NCBI GenBank assembly: GCA_947044365.1
Contig: OX345637.1
Coordinates: 12,551,076-12,615,075 of the forward strand
Direction: 5' to 3'
From: Petrosia ficiformis
Lineage: Eukaryota > Porifera > Demospongiae > Haplosclerida > Petrosiidae
Length of the DNA: 64,000 nucleotides
A model generated the notes under the pieces. It made no database searches. It saw nothing but the letters and a program-made list of their open reading frames with translations, and was not told where the DNA came from. Below, in pieces: positions 24,520 to 36,155 of this stretch. Positions within the stretch are counted from its first letter, which is position 1. Each line of letters begins with the position of its first letter. Made by a program: the position numbers and the translations under genes.

Positions 24520-24557
<38 letters not shown>

Positions 24558-27079
24558 ATTGTGTCACAGTAACTTTGATGTGCGTCATTACTATTACCCA
24601 AACTACTTATAACACGCCTAGTTGGGCAGTATCTGATTTACAGTCACCTCCCCCTCGGGCGCTATGCACCCTAGGGATCGGTGACTGTAAATCAGATACA
24701 GCCCTCCTAGTACAGAGTAGCTATGGTATTAGATGTTTGTATCTTGAACAACCAACTAATTATTAAATCCTTTGCAACTGCACTAACCACTACATTGTTA
24801 TTTTAACAATTCTATTTTTATGGAGTAGTATGTGACTATATACATATAGATGAAAACATTCATTATCAAAGATCTACAGATCTAGAGGTATATACCGCAT
24901 TAGTATCATGTGACTTAATATATGTAACATGCAATAAAAGAAGCTATGGTTAATGTTACACTCAGTTATGCTAGCGTACTGATCGGAAACAATTCATCAT
25001 CTTTATCGTAATCAGTTTTTATGGATATCTCATTTTATCAGTAATATTCAATTTGAATGGTATATAGACACCATTCAGAGATTATAATTTTTATAATTAT
25101 TAATTATTTTTATAACTTATAACTTGAATTTTCACATACAAATAATCTCTGAATGATAAATTATAATAGACAAACAAAACAAACACTTTCTGCTGTATAT
25201 ACTTATAGCCTCACCCTATACACTACAAACAAGTGTATATAGAGAAAAAAAACATCCCTATATTTGCTTTGTGATGACTATGTACTAAGCATTGCTGATG
25301 GCACTAGTGTCTCTCCCTTTCTGTGTACTCGAAAGCTAGGGCCTGAAGAAGTAAGTGTAAGCCTGATTGCAGTCTAAGTACACAGATCTTTGATGAACTG
25401 ACTGAAGTATTCCTACAAGGTTCTAAATGATGATTTCCTCATATCTGAAACTTAACAACTTATTATACTTACTTGTTAAAGATTCTTGCATAATATTTAT
25501 ACTGTTTCTCTGCTATATGGAACAGTTATTAGCAGTTTCTGAATCTTCCTGGGTTGTCTGTAACTCGAAGAGCCTCTAACGCGCGTTCTTTTACGCGCCA
25601 CGCCCATTAATTGACCGAGCCCCCGAGAATGACGCAACTTCCTTAACTACGTATACAACGCATAGTCGCGCAAGTGACACAAACATAATTATATATACAT
25701 TAAACCCCGTGGAAAGCAATTATAGGGATGGCCCTACGGGCCATAAAAATAAAAGGGAATCCTGTAAGCATTAGTACAATCCACTGGAAATATGCATAAG
25801 ACATGGAACTTGGGCAAGGGTGTCAGTTATATTGATGAATATTACATTTTCTAAAGTGAACATTTGTTTGAATTGTTATTCTGAAGGAATATAGAAGCAT
25901 TATGTATGTACATACAAGATAACATGGAAAGATATGCCATGTCTGTGTTTTCTCAAGTATATATTTTAGCAAGTTTCTGTCACATTTTCTTAGAGATTTC
26001 CCTGGACACACATCAGGAAACCTATCATTTTGTGTCGTTAGTGCTAATAAAAATGGTAGTTTATAAACTGTTAGCTACATCAGAAAACATATGTTTCATT
26101 AAAATGCACATTGTATAAACAGTTGTTAAAGTTTACATTTATTAATGCAAACACTCTTTGAATTGAACATAATTATTATAATTATGTTCAATTCAAAGAG
26201 TATTTCAATGAAGGCATTGCATGCATTATGAACATAATTATTATTATTCATAATGCAATATCATGTTCGAAGTGTATGGAATTAATGGTTTTACACAGCA
26301 ACAAGGAAAGCAATTTCCAGAATTTGCTTCATCAACATTATAGTCAATTTCAAAACTATTGACTGAACACATCACATATAATTATATTGCTAGATAATGT
26401 TTACAAGTCACAGCTCATGTAATTTACCACTCTGGACAACAAAAGGGTTTGGATAACCTGCAAATACATAATTTAATTTATTCCAATGTACATTTTTATA
26501 CTTAGTGCACATAATGTCAGAGTAACATCATGCATATAGCCACAACAACCTAGCTAGACAAGAAAGCAGCATTGATTTACATAGTCTGAAGAGGAATTGA
26601 AACTCATGCAACGTTAAAATAACCCATTCATTTTCAGTGTGCTACTTTAGGGATATCTCGTTGTATTAGATAAATGGTAATATTCAATATAAATGGTATA
26701 TAAACACCATTCAGAGATTATGTCTTGTATAACTCGAATTTTCACATACATCCCTTGAATGATAAAACAAACACTTCCTGCTTATAGCCACACCTTATAC
26801 ACTACAAAAAATAAGAAGTTTCCTGATGTGCATCAAGGGAAACCAGTAAGGAAATTATGGAACGCCAAATGCAACAAAAATAACGAAACAGCTTTCTTAC
26901 GCATGAATGTTTTCCTGAACGTTCATTTGAACGTTTTTCTGAACGCATATTTTATAATTATAATTATGTTAACTGATTTCAATTTGAAGAGTGTTTTCAG
27001 TGTTTGCATTAATAATTGTAAACAATAACTGTTAGTTTTATCAAATTAAGTTTGTCTGAGAATAGATTAGATTTAGATT
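23930..27079. other. A-B spacer, left part: nested MITEs and satellite
   Basis: No intact gene. 24290-24440 is an inverted copy of the repeat following receptors B, C and E (GTAGGGATATCAAAACC). 24433-24815 is a decayed MITE with TTAAAATAAC ends, containing (AT)n at 24521-24555 and a GC-rich palindrome. 25000-25150 and 26640-26760 are related copies (CACCATTCAGAGATTAT). 25990-26030 and 26800-26870 carry opposite ends of the TAAGAGGTTTCCTGATGTG element also found at 34869-35226. 26145-26260 holds short palindromes (ATGTTCAATTCAAAGAGT, TTATGAACATAATTATTA). Confidence 0.6.
24618..24716. repeat. GC-rich palindrome GTATCTGATTTACAGTCACC
   Basis: Arms GTATCTGATTTACAGTCACC and GGTGACTGTAAATCAGATAC enclose CTCGGGCG..CTAGGGAT. 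A degenerate relative (GTTGGGCTGTATCTGATTTA) lies at 60950-60995. Nested in an AT-rich MITE, so base composition changes abruptly. Confidence 0.75.
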
Positions 27080-27084
27080 GTCAA

Positions 27085-28275
27085 TGGTGGTTCAGATCCT
27101 CAGTGTTGTTTTGGAACTCAATGCTAGATATGTGGTGAACAAAACAAACAACAAAATAATCACAACTCATAAATTCATAATTATTATTCTTCTAAAGATG
27201 GATATGGTGACTGGCTGTCTGAGGGATGTGAGATTGATGAAAATTATACTGATATATGAAATGAAGTCACATGTTTCTGTGATTATTTGACCAGTTTCTC
27301 TATACTCCTGGTCAATTAAAAAGAGGTCAACTCTACGTTTTCATTGTAAGATGTATAGAACAGGGGCGGGTCTACAGGGGGGGCAGGGAGGGCAATTGCC
27401 CCCCCCTAAGTTTTTACTTGTATGAACATTTATTTGAAAATTATAATTACATACATGACATGAGGGTGGAGTTATTTTACACAACTATAACAACTGGTCA
27501 GTCAGTTTACCCACTGAATGCAAACATAATTCTTCGTCTAAAGTTTGGATATGCGCATAGCCTAAATTAGGTGACCACACCCCTCATGAATAATTAATAC
27601 ACAAAATTTTCACGGCACGTTTTTGCGCGCCGAGTTTGCCCTACCTTACATAGACCCGCCCCTGGTATAGAACCAATGGAAGCCACTCCACTCCATTGGC
27701 TCATGTGTTAACTGTTAAATGCTGTGACATACATTGGAATAATTGGACAGCTTCTCATTAACTTATGTTTTGCCCTATAATAGGTCATTTATATTTGCAA
27801 TTCACAGTAGAACAGTGTCTGCATGGTCTGTACATGTGTGCATTAGCAGCAGCTCTTTGCAGTATTTCTTTCTGGTGACTTTTATGCTGATGGCATCTGA
27901 AGCTGTGAACCTCTATATGAAACTGTCCTCTTCTGTTTTGCTCCGAATTGTGAAATTATATCAGTGATCATTTATAGCTATTAATGTTTAGTATAATTTT
28001 TTTCTATAATGTCAGCTAATTATAATCACAAAGAGTAATTGAGTGTATGCAGTACAACATTATTATTACTACTACTATTGCGGGAATCCCATTTCACATG
28101 TGTTAACATTAACAATAAAGCAAATTTAAAGTTATAATGCAGCTATGATTTCTGCAACAGCTTATAGATGGATTCTTAGGAGATGCAAATACTGTATTAC
28201 TCTTGTTTCATTTACTTCCAGTTTTCAGGTATTCAATATATCATACTATATTGGAATGGTGGTTCTTTTCTTGAG
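27085..28275 (+). pseudogene. adhesion-GPCR relic (GPS motif and TM2-TM3 fragment)
   Basis: 27095-27130 reads DPQCCFGTQC. After a frameshift, 27198-27313 reads GDWLSEGCEIDENYTDI, a stop, then VTCFCDYLTSFSILL, the GPS/GAIN cleavage motif (W...GC...CxCxxLTxFS). After a 304-bp MITE, 27740-27970 reads LQYFFLVTFMLMASEAVNLY, the transmembrane-3 block of adhesion GPCRs. The tail to 28275 is also found at 54690-55360 in region D. Stops, frameshifts and missing helices show a pseudogene. Confidence 0.72.
27361..27664. mobile_element. hAT-type MITE with 8-bp target duplication
   Basis: Ends CAGGGGCGGGTCTAC and its complement GTAGACCCGCCCCTG (one mismatch). Flanked by perfect direct repeats GTATAGAA at 27353-27360 and 27665-27672. 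The 8-bp duplication and CAGGGGCGG terminus are hAT hallmarks. 304 bp, no coding potential. It split the adhesion-GPCR relic. Confidence 0.9.
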
Positions 28276-29968
28276 AGTACGGTAGTACTCTCTATGTAGG
28301 GATGGCACCGAAAAAACAATGGCCGCCCATACATTTCAATTGCAACTAATGAGCTGAAATCTCTGCTAATATATACAGATAAGTTTAAATACACACATAC
28401 CTTCTGATTTTTATGACTAACAATATCTTTTAGATGGCCAGAGAACGTCTTTAATTAAAGGAGAGAACACGCGAGTGGCAAAACTATACATTTCTGAAGC
28501 TATAAAAGTAGTTCTAGCACAAATATAAATTTATTTATAGTTAAATTCCATTGAAGTAGTGTCTTACTGTTCTGTTTCTTGACCTATATAACGAGTACAT
28601 TCAGCCACTACCGCAAGCTGCTTACGATAGGACGCCATTTGTATTAGACCACACCCGGACCCATTAATTAACTAAGATGGATATCAGATGCTGTTCTACA
28701 AGAGACAAGTTTCATAATTAGTATTTATACATATGTACATAGTTAACATACATAGAATATGCACTATAAGCTTACAATAACACCTTCACAAATAGAATAT
28801 GTAGGCTAAAATTGTAAAGCGGATCAGTGATAACCGTTGCTGATTGCACTAACTGAGTTTGCTTCTAGTTTTGATGTGTTAGCTAGTTGAGCCTCAGTCA
28901 GACAAGCAGTTGTCAACTACTATACAATTATTATGCTTATCATATGCCAATAATTCATTATTAATTACAATAATTGTTATTATAATTACTGATATGTATA
29001 ATGTATATATTTATAATTATATATATAATTTATATTATAATGATATATGTTATAGTTATAAAATGGGCGTACGGTTTATAAAAGAATTCTAAGCCCTAGC
29101 AACGAGGGCGGCACGCCCGAGTGCGCGGGCTTAGAATTCTGTTATAAACCGTACCCCCATTTTATAACTGTTTTCTAGCCACCCACTTCAATTCAAACAC
29201 TCGCCAAGCTACCTTCCAGCAACTAACGAAGGATAATGTTGATATGTATGGCGTTCTTAGAAGTTCTTCTATACATTCAAACAAGTTAAAAGTCTGTACT
29301 GTTAAAAATACGGAAGTTATGAAGCTTAGCCAGAGTGTGGGCGTAGCCCGGGACATTTCATACATTCGCCTTGCTGTTCTCTGCAACTAACGAAGCATGA
29401 ATTTCACATCTGTAGCTTTCTTAACACTTCAACTCACTAGTAAAAGAAATTACAATCTTGAATCTTGTAAAATGCAAGAGTTATCGAGCTAAGAACAGTT
29501 GTTTCTGAAACGCCCCGCCCACACAATTTTCTAATTTACGCATGCGCCATACTAGTACCTTGGTTACAGCGTCTGCGAAATTGGGAAGTTATAAACCGGT
29601 CTATAACTTCCTTATAGTTGAAATATAACACATAGCAACAACATAGTAACAGGCTAGAAATATATATATATATAATTACATATAATATATAATTATAATT
29701 ATAATAATTATATAATATATATATATATAATTATATATATCATTGTTAATTTTAATAAGACTGAATAATTAAACTTTGAGGACTGACTGGACACCATATT
29801 CCTACAGAAAATATTAATTCTGTGAATGAAACAGAATAATCATCACATATTTGATACTGACTGAATCACACAACAGACTAACCTTCTCTGTTCCAGGTAT
29901 TGATTCATTGGATAGCACCAAACTCAGTATGAAATGGGGTACTTCAATTTAAAAATAGAATTAAAACA
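28276..29968. other. A-B spacer, right part
   Basis: No gene recognised. AT-rich, with a strong palindrome at 29060-29165 and an (AT)n stretch at 29660-29745. GC content rises locally around 29090-29130 and 29510-29590 without any domain being evident. Confidence 0.5.
29060..29165. repeat. long GC-rich hairpin (GGGCGTACGGTTTATAA arms)
   Basis: Left arm AAAATGGGCGTACGGTTTAT then AGAATTCTAAGCCC; right arm GGGCTTAGAATTCT then ATAAACCGTACCCCCATTTT. The loop holds GAGGGCGGCACGCCCGAG, itself palindromic. It looks like a small foldback transposon rather than a regulatory site. Confidence 0.8.
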
Positions 29969-30265
29969 AGAATAATAAAAAACATTTTAAAAAAAAGGAA
30001 TAGTATGTAGGGATATCAAAACCGAAAAAGCACAGGAACAAGATTGGGATGGTACCTTAGCAACATAATTAAACTAACCACTTCCACATAACAACCGTAC
30101 ATAAGCATCACTTCTTTGTGTTTTACTTTTCCTCAGTCTGGTATATACATACTTATGTAGGGTTGTTATGTGGAAGTGGTTAGTTTAATTATGTAGGGAT
30201 ATCAATGTTTCGGTTTTGATATCCCTACATACCATTCCATTTTTAAAAATGTTTTTTATTATTTA
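29969..30265. mobile_element. MITE with GTAGGGATATCAAAACC inverted ends
   Basis: Outer arms TAATAAAAAACATTTT and TATGTAGGGATATCAAAACC, complemented on the right. A second inner inverted repeat (AGTTTAATTATG..AACCACTTCCACATAAC) is nested inside. Single ends of the same family recur near 24360, 34110, 46490 and 63215, and a sister element is at 42113-42368. Confidence 0.8.
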
Positions 30266-30530
30266 TAATTATATATACATCAAATGTCGATCTAATATGA
30301 CAATGATATATAGTACATATCTATCTATTGTCTGTATATTATTGGCACAATGTATGGAGAAATAAAACTTGTCTAAACCCTTGTATCATAAATTACCTTG
30401 TTAATAAAATTAAATTAGCATTCATGTATGATGAGTTTTAATTAAAAACAATAAAAAGCTGTAGTGAGTCTAGTGACACTGTCACTGTGACACACCCCCA
30501 CCCACATCATTCGCAAAATTTGCATCAAAG

Positions 30531-33500
30531 ATGACGAGGAATAGAGCTAGAGTGCTCTTGGTTTTACTTTTTCTTACAGCTAAACTGTATTCATGTTGTG
30601 CTGAATTTTGTAATGGACCCAAGAAAGAAATCCAGAATGGTGATACATTTATCCTAAGAGGTCCTTGTCCTTCAGATAATCCTCTATTTGTTCCTGTTAA
30701 TGACTCTGTCTTATATCAATGTGATCATGAAAAGCCTAGTGGAACATACTTGCCATTATGGAATATCAGTGGTTTGTCAGGATCACCATTTTTAAATGAT
30801 GAGGGTTCAGAACACACTATTACAGTAACTGAGACTATATCCACTTATACAGTAAATACAACACTTAATATTCTAGTTAGAGAAGAGTATCTTATGGAGC
30901 CTGTTATTAATATTCAATGTGGATTGTGTTCAGGATCTGTATGTTTTGATAATACAGGTGATAAACTAAGAGAGAATATTATATCTGATCAAGTAATATT
31001 GGTTGCTTTCAGTGAGTGTATACTATTTATGAATAATCATGTTATACATACCTATATAGCCTCACCTCAGTCACTCACTCATCATAGAGACAGAGATACA
31101 GTATTACTAACCTGGTCTTCTCCAGTAGTTGCTTCAAACTATCCTGTAGAGTTCCAATATGAAGTGATATTAATAAATAATAATTCACAAGTCATTACAT
31201 ATAATATCACTAACAATACTAGTTTAAATATTAGTAGAGAAGATATACCTGATGATTATCATGTGTGTAGTCAATATTACTGGAGTATGAGATCAGTAGT
31301 AGGAGATAGAAAGAGTATGATAGTACAGGCTAATGAAACATTCACTATACCTTCAGGTATTATTATATTATGTGTTATAAGAAATATTGAGTTCTAATTA
31401 TCTCTAGTTCCCATAGTTACAAGTGGTCTACAAGTCAATATAACAGAATGTATAACTGTATTAATACAATTTATAGTAAGTATATGCATTATTATACTAC
31501 TAATATTATACTATCTCACTTATAGATTATTTCATGTCAGTCACCAGAAACACTAGAATATGAGGTTCTCATTAGTGGAGATGATGATATTAATATCACA
31601 ACATCTATTAATTACACTAGTACTGATGATTTTGAGTACAGTATTCAAGTGTCATCTATTCTTCTACTTGAGATGGATCAATCTCTGGAGGACTTACTAA
31701 ATGAATCAATTGCTATTAATATTACTAATGATATTGGTCATGATGTAACTGAATATCAGATTTTAAGTAAGTGTGTGTATACTCTTGTATAATTGTGTGT
31801 TATAATTATTTCATTAATTCAGATGATGTATTTGTTCATTTTTATATATTAGATAATGCAGAAATCTTTGGATGCCCCCCTTCTAGATCTCCTCCGACCT
31901 CTCTGTCTTCTTTTAGTCCCTTTCTATCTCCTTCCATTACTGTGTTATCAAGTTCATTTATTAGTAGTACATTTATAGTATTCAGTTCTGATATGAGGTC
32001 AATCACACCATCCACTACGATAGGTTAGATCAATAACTTGTATAGATTATACCAGGTTTACTGGTGCATGAACCAAAATTCAAGCTATAATTATAGATAA
32101 CAAATTAAACCTGGTATAATATTCAACTTTTATTATTGGCACAGTACATAATCAAAAAGTATAGATGTTATTTACCAAGCATGTTCTGTCAATGCAGACT
32201 TATTAGTGTAACCTAATCAGGTTGCGTCTTTGTGTTCGGGATTCTAATCTATGTTTAGTTTCTCCAACGTATAAACTAACCTACAATTGATGGAACTTGA
32301 TATACCACATTTGCTTGTTGTTTTGTGGATAGCAGGTCTTTCTCTTTCATAAGAGTTGATTTCAAGGTGTTTGATCTGAAAGCTATTCTAATGTTGAACT
32401 TGTTACAAGTTCTCCTTATGGCATCTTCCAGCCCCGCCACATAGGGAATGACAATGATAACATCTGGTTTCTCGTTGTCTTCTTCCCTAATGTGGTATGC
32501 TACTATCATTCCCATTCCAGTATCTGTGAAAACAACAGATGTTGCTTTCTCATTTCCGAGTAATTTAGAATGTACATGAATTGTGTGTACTTATAGCAAT
32601 AACATCTTTTGTACCTAATTGCTTTGGGATTTACATACATACTATATGTTTGAAGTACATTGCATAGTTTTTTTGTTACCATTCTTTATTGTATGACATG
32701 TACTTTATATACTAGTCAATATAGATCCATAAATTACTACTTGTAGACATTACCTATATAGCAAAAAAAGAAATCAGTAATTGATTTATAATTATAGTCT
32801 CTATGTAAACAAATTAGGGTTAAAATAACCAATTATTTTTTACAGTACCTTTTTCTTTGTATCTAGTTTTCAGTTGAGTATATAGTTGTTGAGTTATCCT
32901 TTTTAGAAAATATTAAATTATTTCTAATAAAGAAACACAACATATTTGATATTGTCAGATGTTTATATAATTTCTTATGTTCATTACAATAAACAGGATC
33001 TTCTGATACTAAGAACATATCAGTAGTTGTAGCAGTAACAGTTAGTACAGTTATTATAATACTGGTTGGTGTTATGATAGTGATAACTACTGTGTTATCA
33101 TGTGTACTAATAAAGAGAAAGAGACAGGTATACATAATGATCATCAATCATTATAATAGTTTTATAGTGTTTCATTATTATCAGATTCCTGATCCTGACT
33201 TGAAAACTAATGAAGCTTATGGTACATGTGGAAATATTAATACTAATATACAAGTCAATGAAGCTTATGGTACTCGTAATAACACTAATACTACTATACA
33301 AGACACAAACATACCAGTATATGAAGATATGACATCCATTCCTCTTCAGTCTATGGTATGTTAATGTTTTACTTCAATGATGTTGGTCTAAATAACTATA
33401 CAAATTATACATGTAGTGAAAAGTCCTGAATGATTGGATAGTGTAATATCCATTGTTCTATGTTTGCTTTCACCAATCAATAATTGTTTTTATAACAATC

Positions 33501-33689
33501 AAATTAATGTTATAAAATTGCTTTCATCAGTGGTATAATGATGAAGATAGTTGTATAAACTACGAAACATTTTGTTATTATAAAAACAATTATTGATTGG
33601 TGAAAGCAAACATAGAACAATGGTTATACATGTAGTATAATTATGTTTTGTTTCCACAGAATGTCTCTCCTGTTTATGAAACAGTTTAG
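30531..33689 (+). CDS. array receptor B, closest paralogue of A
   Basis: Same eight-exon plan, all junctions in phase: 30531-31011, 31060-31356, 31408-31475, 31526-31766, 31853-32023, 32997-33127, 33185-33355, 33660-33689; 529 aa. Signal peptide VLLVLLFLTAKLYSCC, then CNGPKKEIQNGDTF, Ig-like C/W/L/C, FN3-like exon 2, stalk, TM (VSTVIIILVGVMIVITTVL) and tail with NEAYGT twice, VYEDM and VYETV. It differs from A by scattered substitutions and one in-frame 3-bp insertion in exon 1 (NTGDKLREN against NDPLQEN region). Introns, including the Penelope remnant, are almost the same, so A and B are a recent tandem duplicate. No disabling change seen. Confidence 0.85.
32190..32515 (-). pseudogene. Penelope-like element fragment, intron 5 of receptor B
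   Basis: Copy of the fragment in receptor A, with the same frameshift between the VVYQVPS block and the GIY-YIG start. One visible difference (TCTTCG/TCTTTG) in the endonuclease part. Duplicated with the gene, not independently inserted. Confidence 0.75.
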
Positions 33690-34425
33690 TATTAAGTTTG
33701 TGTTATAGTGTATATATTTTTGGTATTTTATGTGTTGTATAATTACTATACATATTTATAATTATTATGATACACACAACAACTGGATAGATGAACAAAC
33801 ACACATAAAGACAAATAGAAAAGGAACGAAAAACCAGTATCATTAATTTGAGATATATACACTTTACAATTATAGTATTAGTTTTTTAAATAAAATTTTT
33901 ATATTATTCTCTTGAAGAAGCACTGTGTTACATCAATGATTATACTTATTTACTTTGGAGAATGTTTATATACCTTTTGATAACAAATGTTTTTAACGAT
34001 ATAATCTAGATGATCAGAAACCATCATTAAAGTAAAAAAACTGTCAAATGTGGCAAATGATAATATACCATCCCAATCTTGTTTGCATGTTTTTGCATCA
34101 CGGGGGGGTTGATATCCCTACATGTTCTGTCATTTTTTCTAAAAAAGGAAATGTTTGTTTCTATAAGGAAATCAAGTGAAGTTAATGCACTGTAAAAAGT
34201 AATAGGTTATTTTAACCATCAGTTGGTTACATAAGTTTCATTACAATAATTGTATTTTCCTCCATGCTGATTTATGTATCTTGTCACAGCTCATGTAATC
34301 TCGATCTATATTGACTAATAAAAAGTACATGTCATAATAAGGCATATGATAACAAACATATTAATACAATGTGGCTAGCATATTATAGGTACAACCTGTG
34401 GTGTATTATATATTAGTATATACAC

Positions 34426-34773
34426 TGCAAAAACAAAATTGTTAAAATAACTATTATATTGGTTAGTACAGTTGCAAGGATTTAACAATTAGTAGGTTGT
34501 TCAGATTCACAAATGCTAAAGCTGTAGCTACTTTGTACTAATTATAACCAATTAGTTGAAACAGTATAAGTTTAGGGTGCTGTCTACTCGTATTACATAC
34601 CAACAATTTACCACGTTGGACAACAAAAGTGTTTGGATAACCTAATTTAATTTATTTTAGTATACATTTTTATACTTGGTGCACATAATGTCATAGTAAC
34701 ATCATACATATATGACAAATTATATGCAATTGTACTAACCAATAAATTGGTTATTTTAACAATTTAATTTTTT
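34426..34773. mobile_element. MITE with AAATTGTTAAAATAAC inverted ends
   Basis: Left end AAATTGTTAAAATAACTA then ATTGGTTAGTACAGTTGCA; right end is the complement (TGCAATTGTACTAACCAAT then GGTTATTTTAACAATTT). About 348 bp, non-coding. Same family at 63511-63816 (same relative place downstream of E), 24433-24815 (decayed) and one end at 47668-47740. Confidence 0.82.
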
Positions 34774-34868
34774 CTAATTTCAACATCTGCGAAAACAACA
34801 GAGCTCATTCCAGAGTAATTAATTAATATAAATATGTACATAAATTTGCACATACCTACAGCCTATAC

Positions 34869-35226
34869 ACTACAAAAAATAAGAGGTTTCCTGATGTGCG
34901 TCAAGGGAAACCTGTAAGGAAATGTGCATTAGTAGAATGCATAAGACATGGAATGGCTTTATATATCAACACAGATATTTGACTGTTGATTGCTTTGGGG
35001 AAGAGCTTGGGCAAGGGTGTCAGTTATATTGATGAATATCACATTTTCTAAGTAAATATTTGTTTAAATTCCGGATGAATATAGAAGTATTATGTGTATA
35101 TTTCTTTCTCAAGATAACATGGAAACATGGGATGTCTGTGTTTACCTGCGTATTCTACAAGTTTCTGTCACATTTCCTTAGAGATTTCCCTGGACACACA
35201 TCAGGAAACCTCTTAATTTTTTGTAG
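34869..35226. mobile_element. MITE with ACTACAAAAAAT..GGTTTCC inverted ends
   Basis: Left end ACTACAAAAAATAAGAGG then TTTCCTGATGTGCGTC; right end is the complement (CACACATCAGGAAACCTCTT then ATTTTTTGTAGT). 358 bp, no coding frame. Partial relatives at 25990-26030 and 26800-26870; another starts at 63918 and leaves the window. Confidence 0.82.
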
Positions 35227-35583
35227 TTAGTGCTAATAAAAATGGTAGTTTATAAACTGTTACATCAGAAAACAAAAGTTATAATTATAATTATGTTAAT
35301 TAATTTGAATTTGAGTGTTTGTGTAAACTATTGATAGTTTATCAAATTAAGTGCAACAACTGTTTATCTGAAAATGGTCTGAATTCCCCTGGGCATATAC
35401 ACTAGCTAAATTACGTACATGTATTATGAAAAGATTATATTTAATCAAAACGATAGTTTATACACAATACATCGGAAAACAAAACTTATGAACAAAAAAT
35501 ATTCATTTCAGCTAGTGTATAACTATGTTGATTGTTATGAATGTGAACTAGATGTAATCATTACATCGTAATAATAATAATGT

Positions 35584-35880
35584 CTACTTGGCAACAGCTT
35601 CAATGAATGTTGCTAAGATGACATCCCTATTAGATAACCCCTGACACTCATGTGTACTGAGTGTGATTATCACACTATTGTACACATTAAACCATTCAGG
35701 ATGATGATCCATCTTATCAGCTTTCAGGGCTATCCTTGTCATGAAACCAAATGCCTCATTGAAGTCTTTGAATTTAGAATCTTTCTTCTCTTCCATCTAC
35801 CATAGCCCATCCTGATGAGAAGAGTGGCTTTAGTTTTTGTTTGTGCTCAGATTCATCTCTAGTTTGACACACTTACTACT
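35584..35880 (-). pseudogene. PCBD duplicate, frameshifted and cut by a gypsy LTR
   Basis: The distal part keeps the PCBD core ([40 protein letters not shown]). Compared with 19773-20087 there is an 8-bp deletion just before KDSKFKDF and a net 2-bp insertion farther upstream (in the CVTL/CVKL region). Homology stops at 35880, exactly where the retrotransposon LTR starts, within the SSKC codons. A downstream ATG would leave only about 70 aa. Its 3' flank also matches that of the intact gene, so it came by segmental duplication, not retroposition. Confidence 0.88.
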
Positions 35881-36052
35881 TGTGAAAGAAATCCAGAAAC
35901 TATCATTGTAGTGTTTATACAAATTTCAATTCTATTTGACAATCTGTAACCAACTAACAACATTGGCAAACGCCAATCAAACACATACAATACACTATTA
36001 ATAAACACAGGAAATGAGAACTCAATTATTACAAAACAGAATACATTTCACA
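35881..36052 (-). repeat. gypsy 3' LTR, 172 bp
   Basis: On the minus strand it begins TGTGAAATGTATTC right after a purine tract (AGTGGGGAGGAA) and ends TTTCTTTCACA, i.e. TG..CA termini after a polypurine tract. No partner LTR is found upstream of gag, so the 5' end is missing. Confidence 0.72.
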
Positions 36053-36155
36053 TTCCTCCCCACTAAAGTTAACTAATACAAAAGAAATAATTACAATGAT
36101 ATATAATATATATCCATTGCACAATGATACACAGATAGTAACATCATTAACAACT

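Larger units (their letters stand above)
33690..35583. other. B to PCBD-copy spacer: nested MITEs
   Basis: No gene. The repeat tail shared by all array members (ACACACATAAAGACAAATAG) continues to about 34160. Two complete MITEs follow (34426-34773 and 34869-35226). 34020-34960 is matched, in order, by 63145-64000 downstream of E. Confidence 0.65.
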
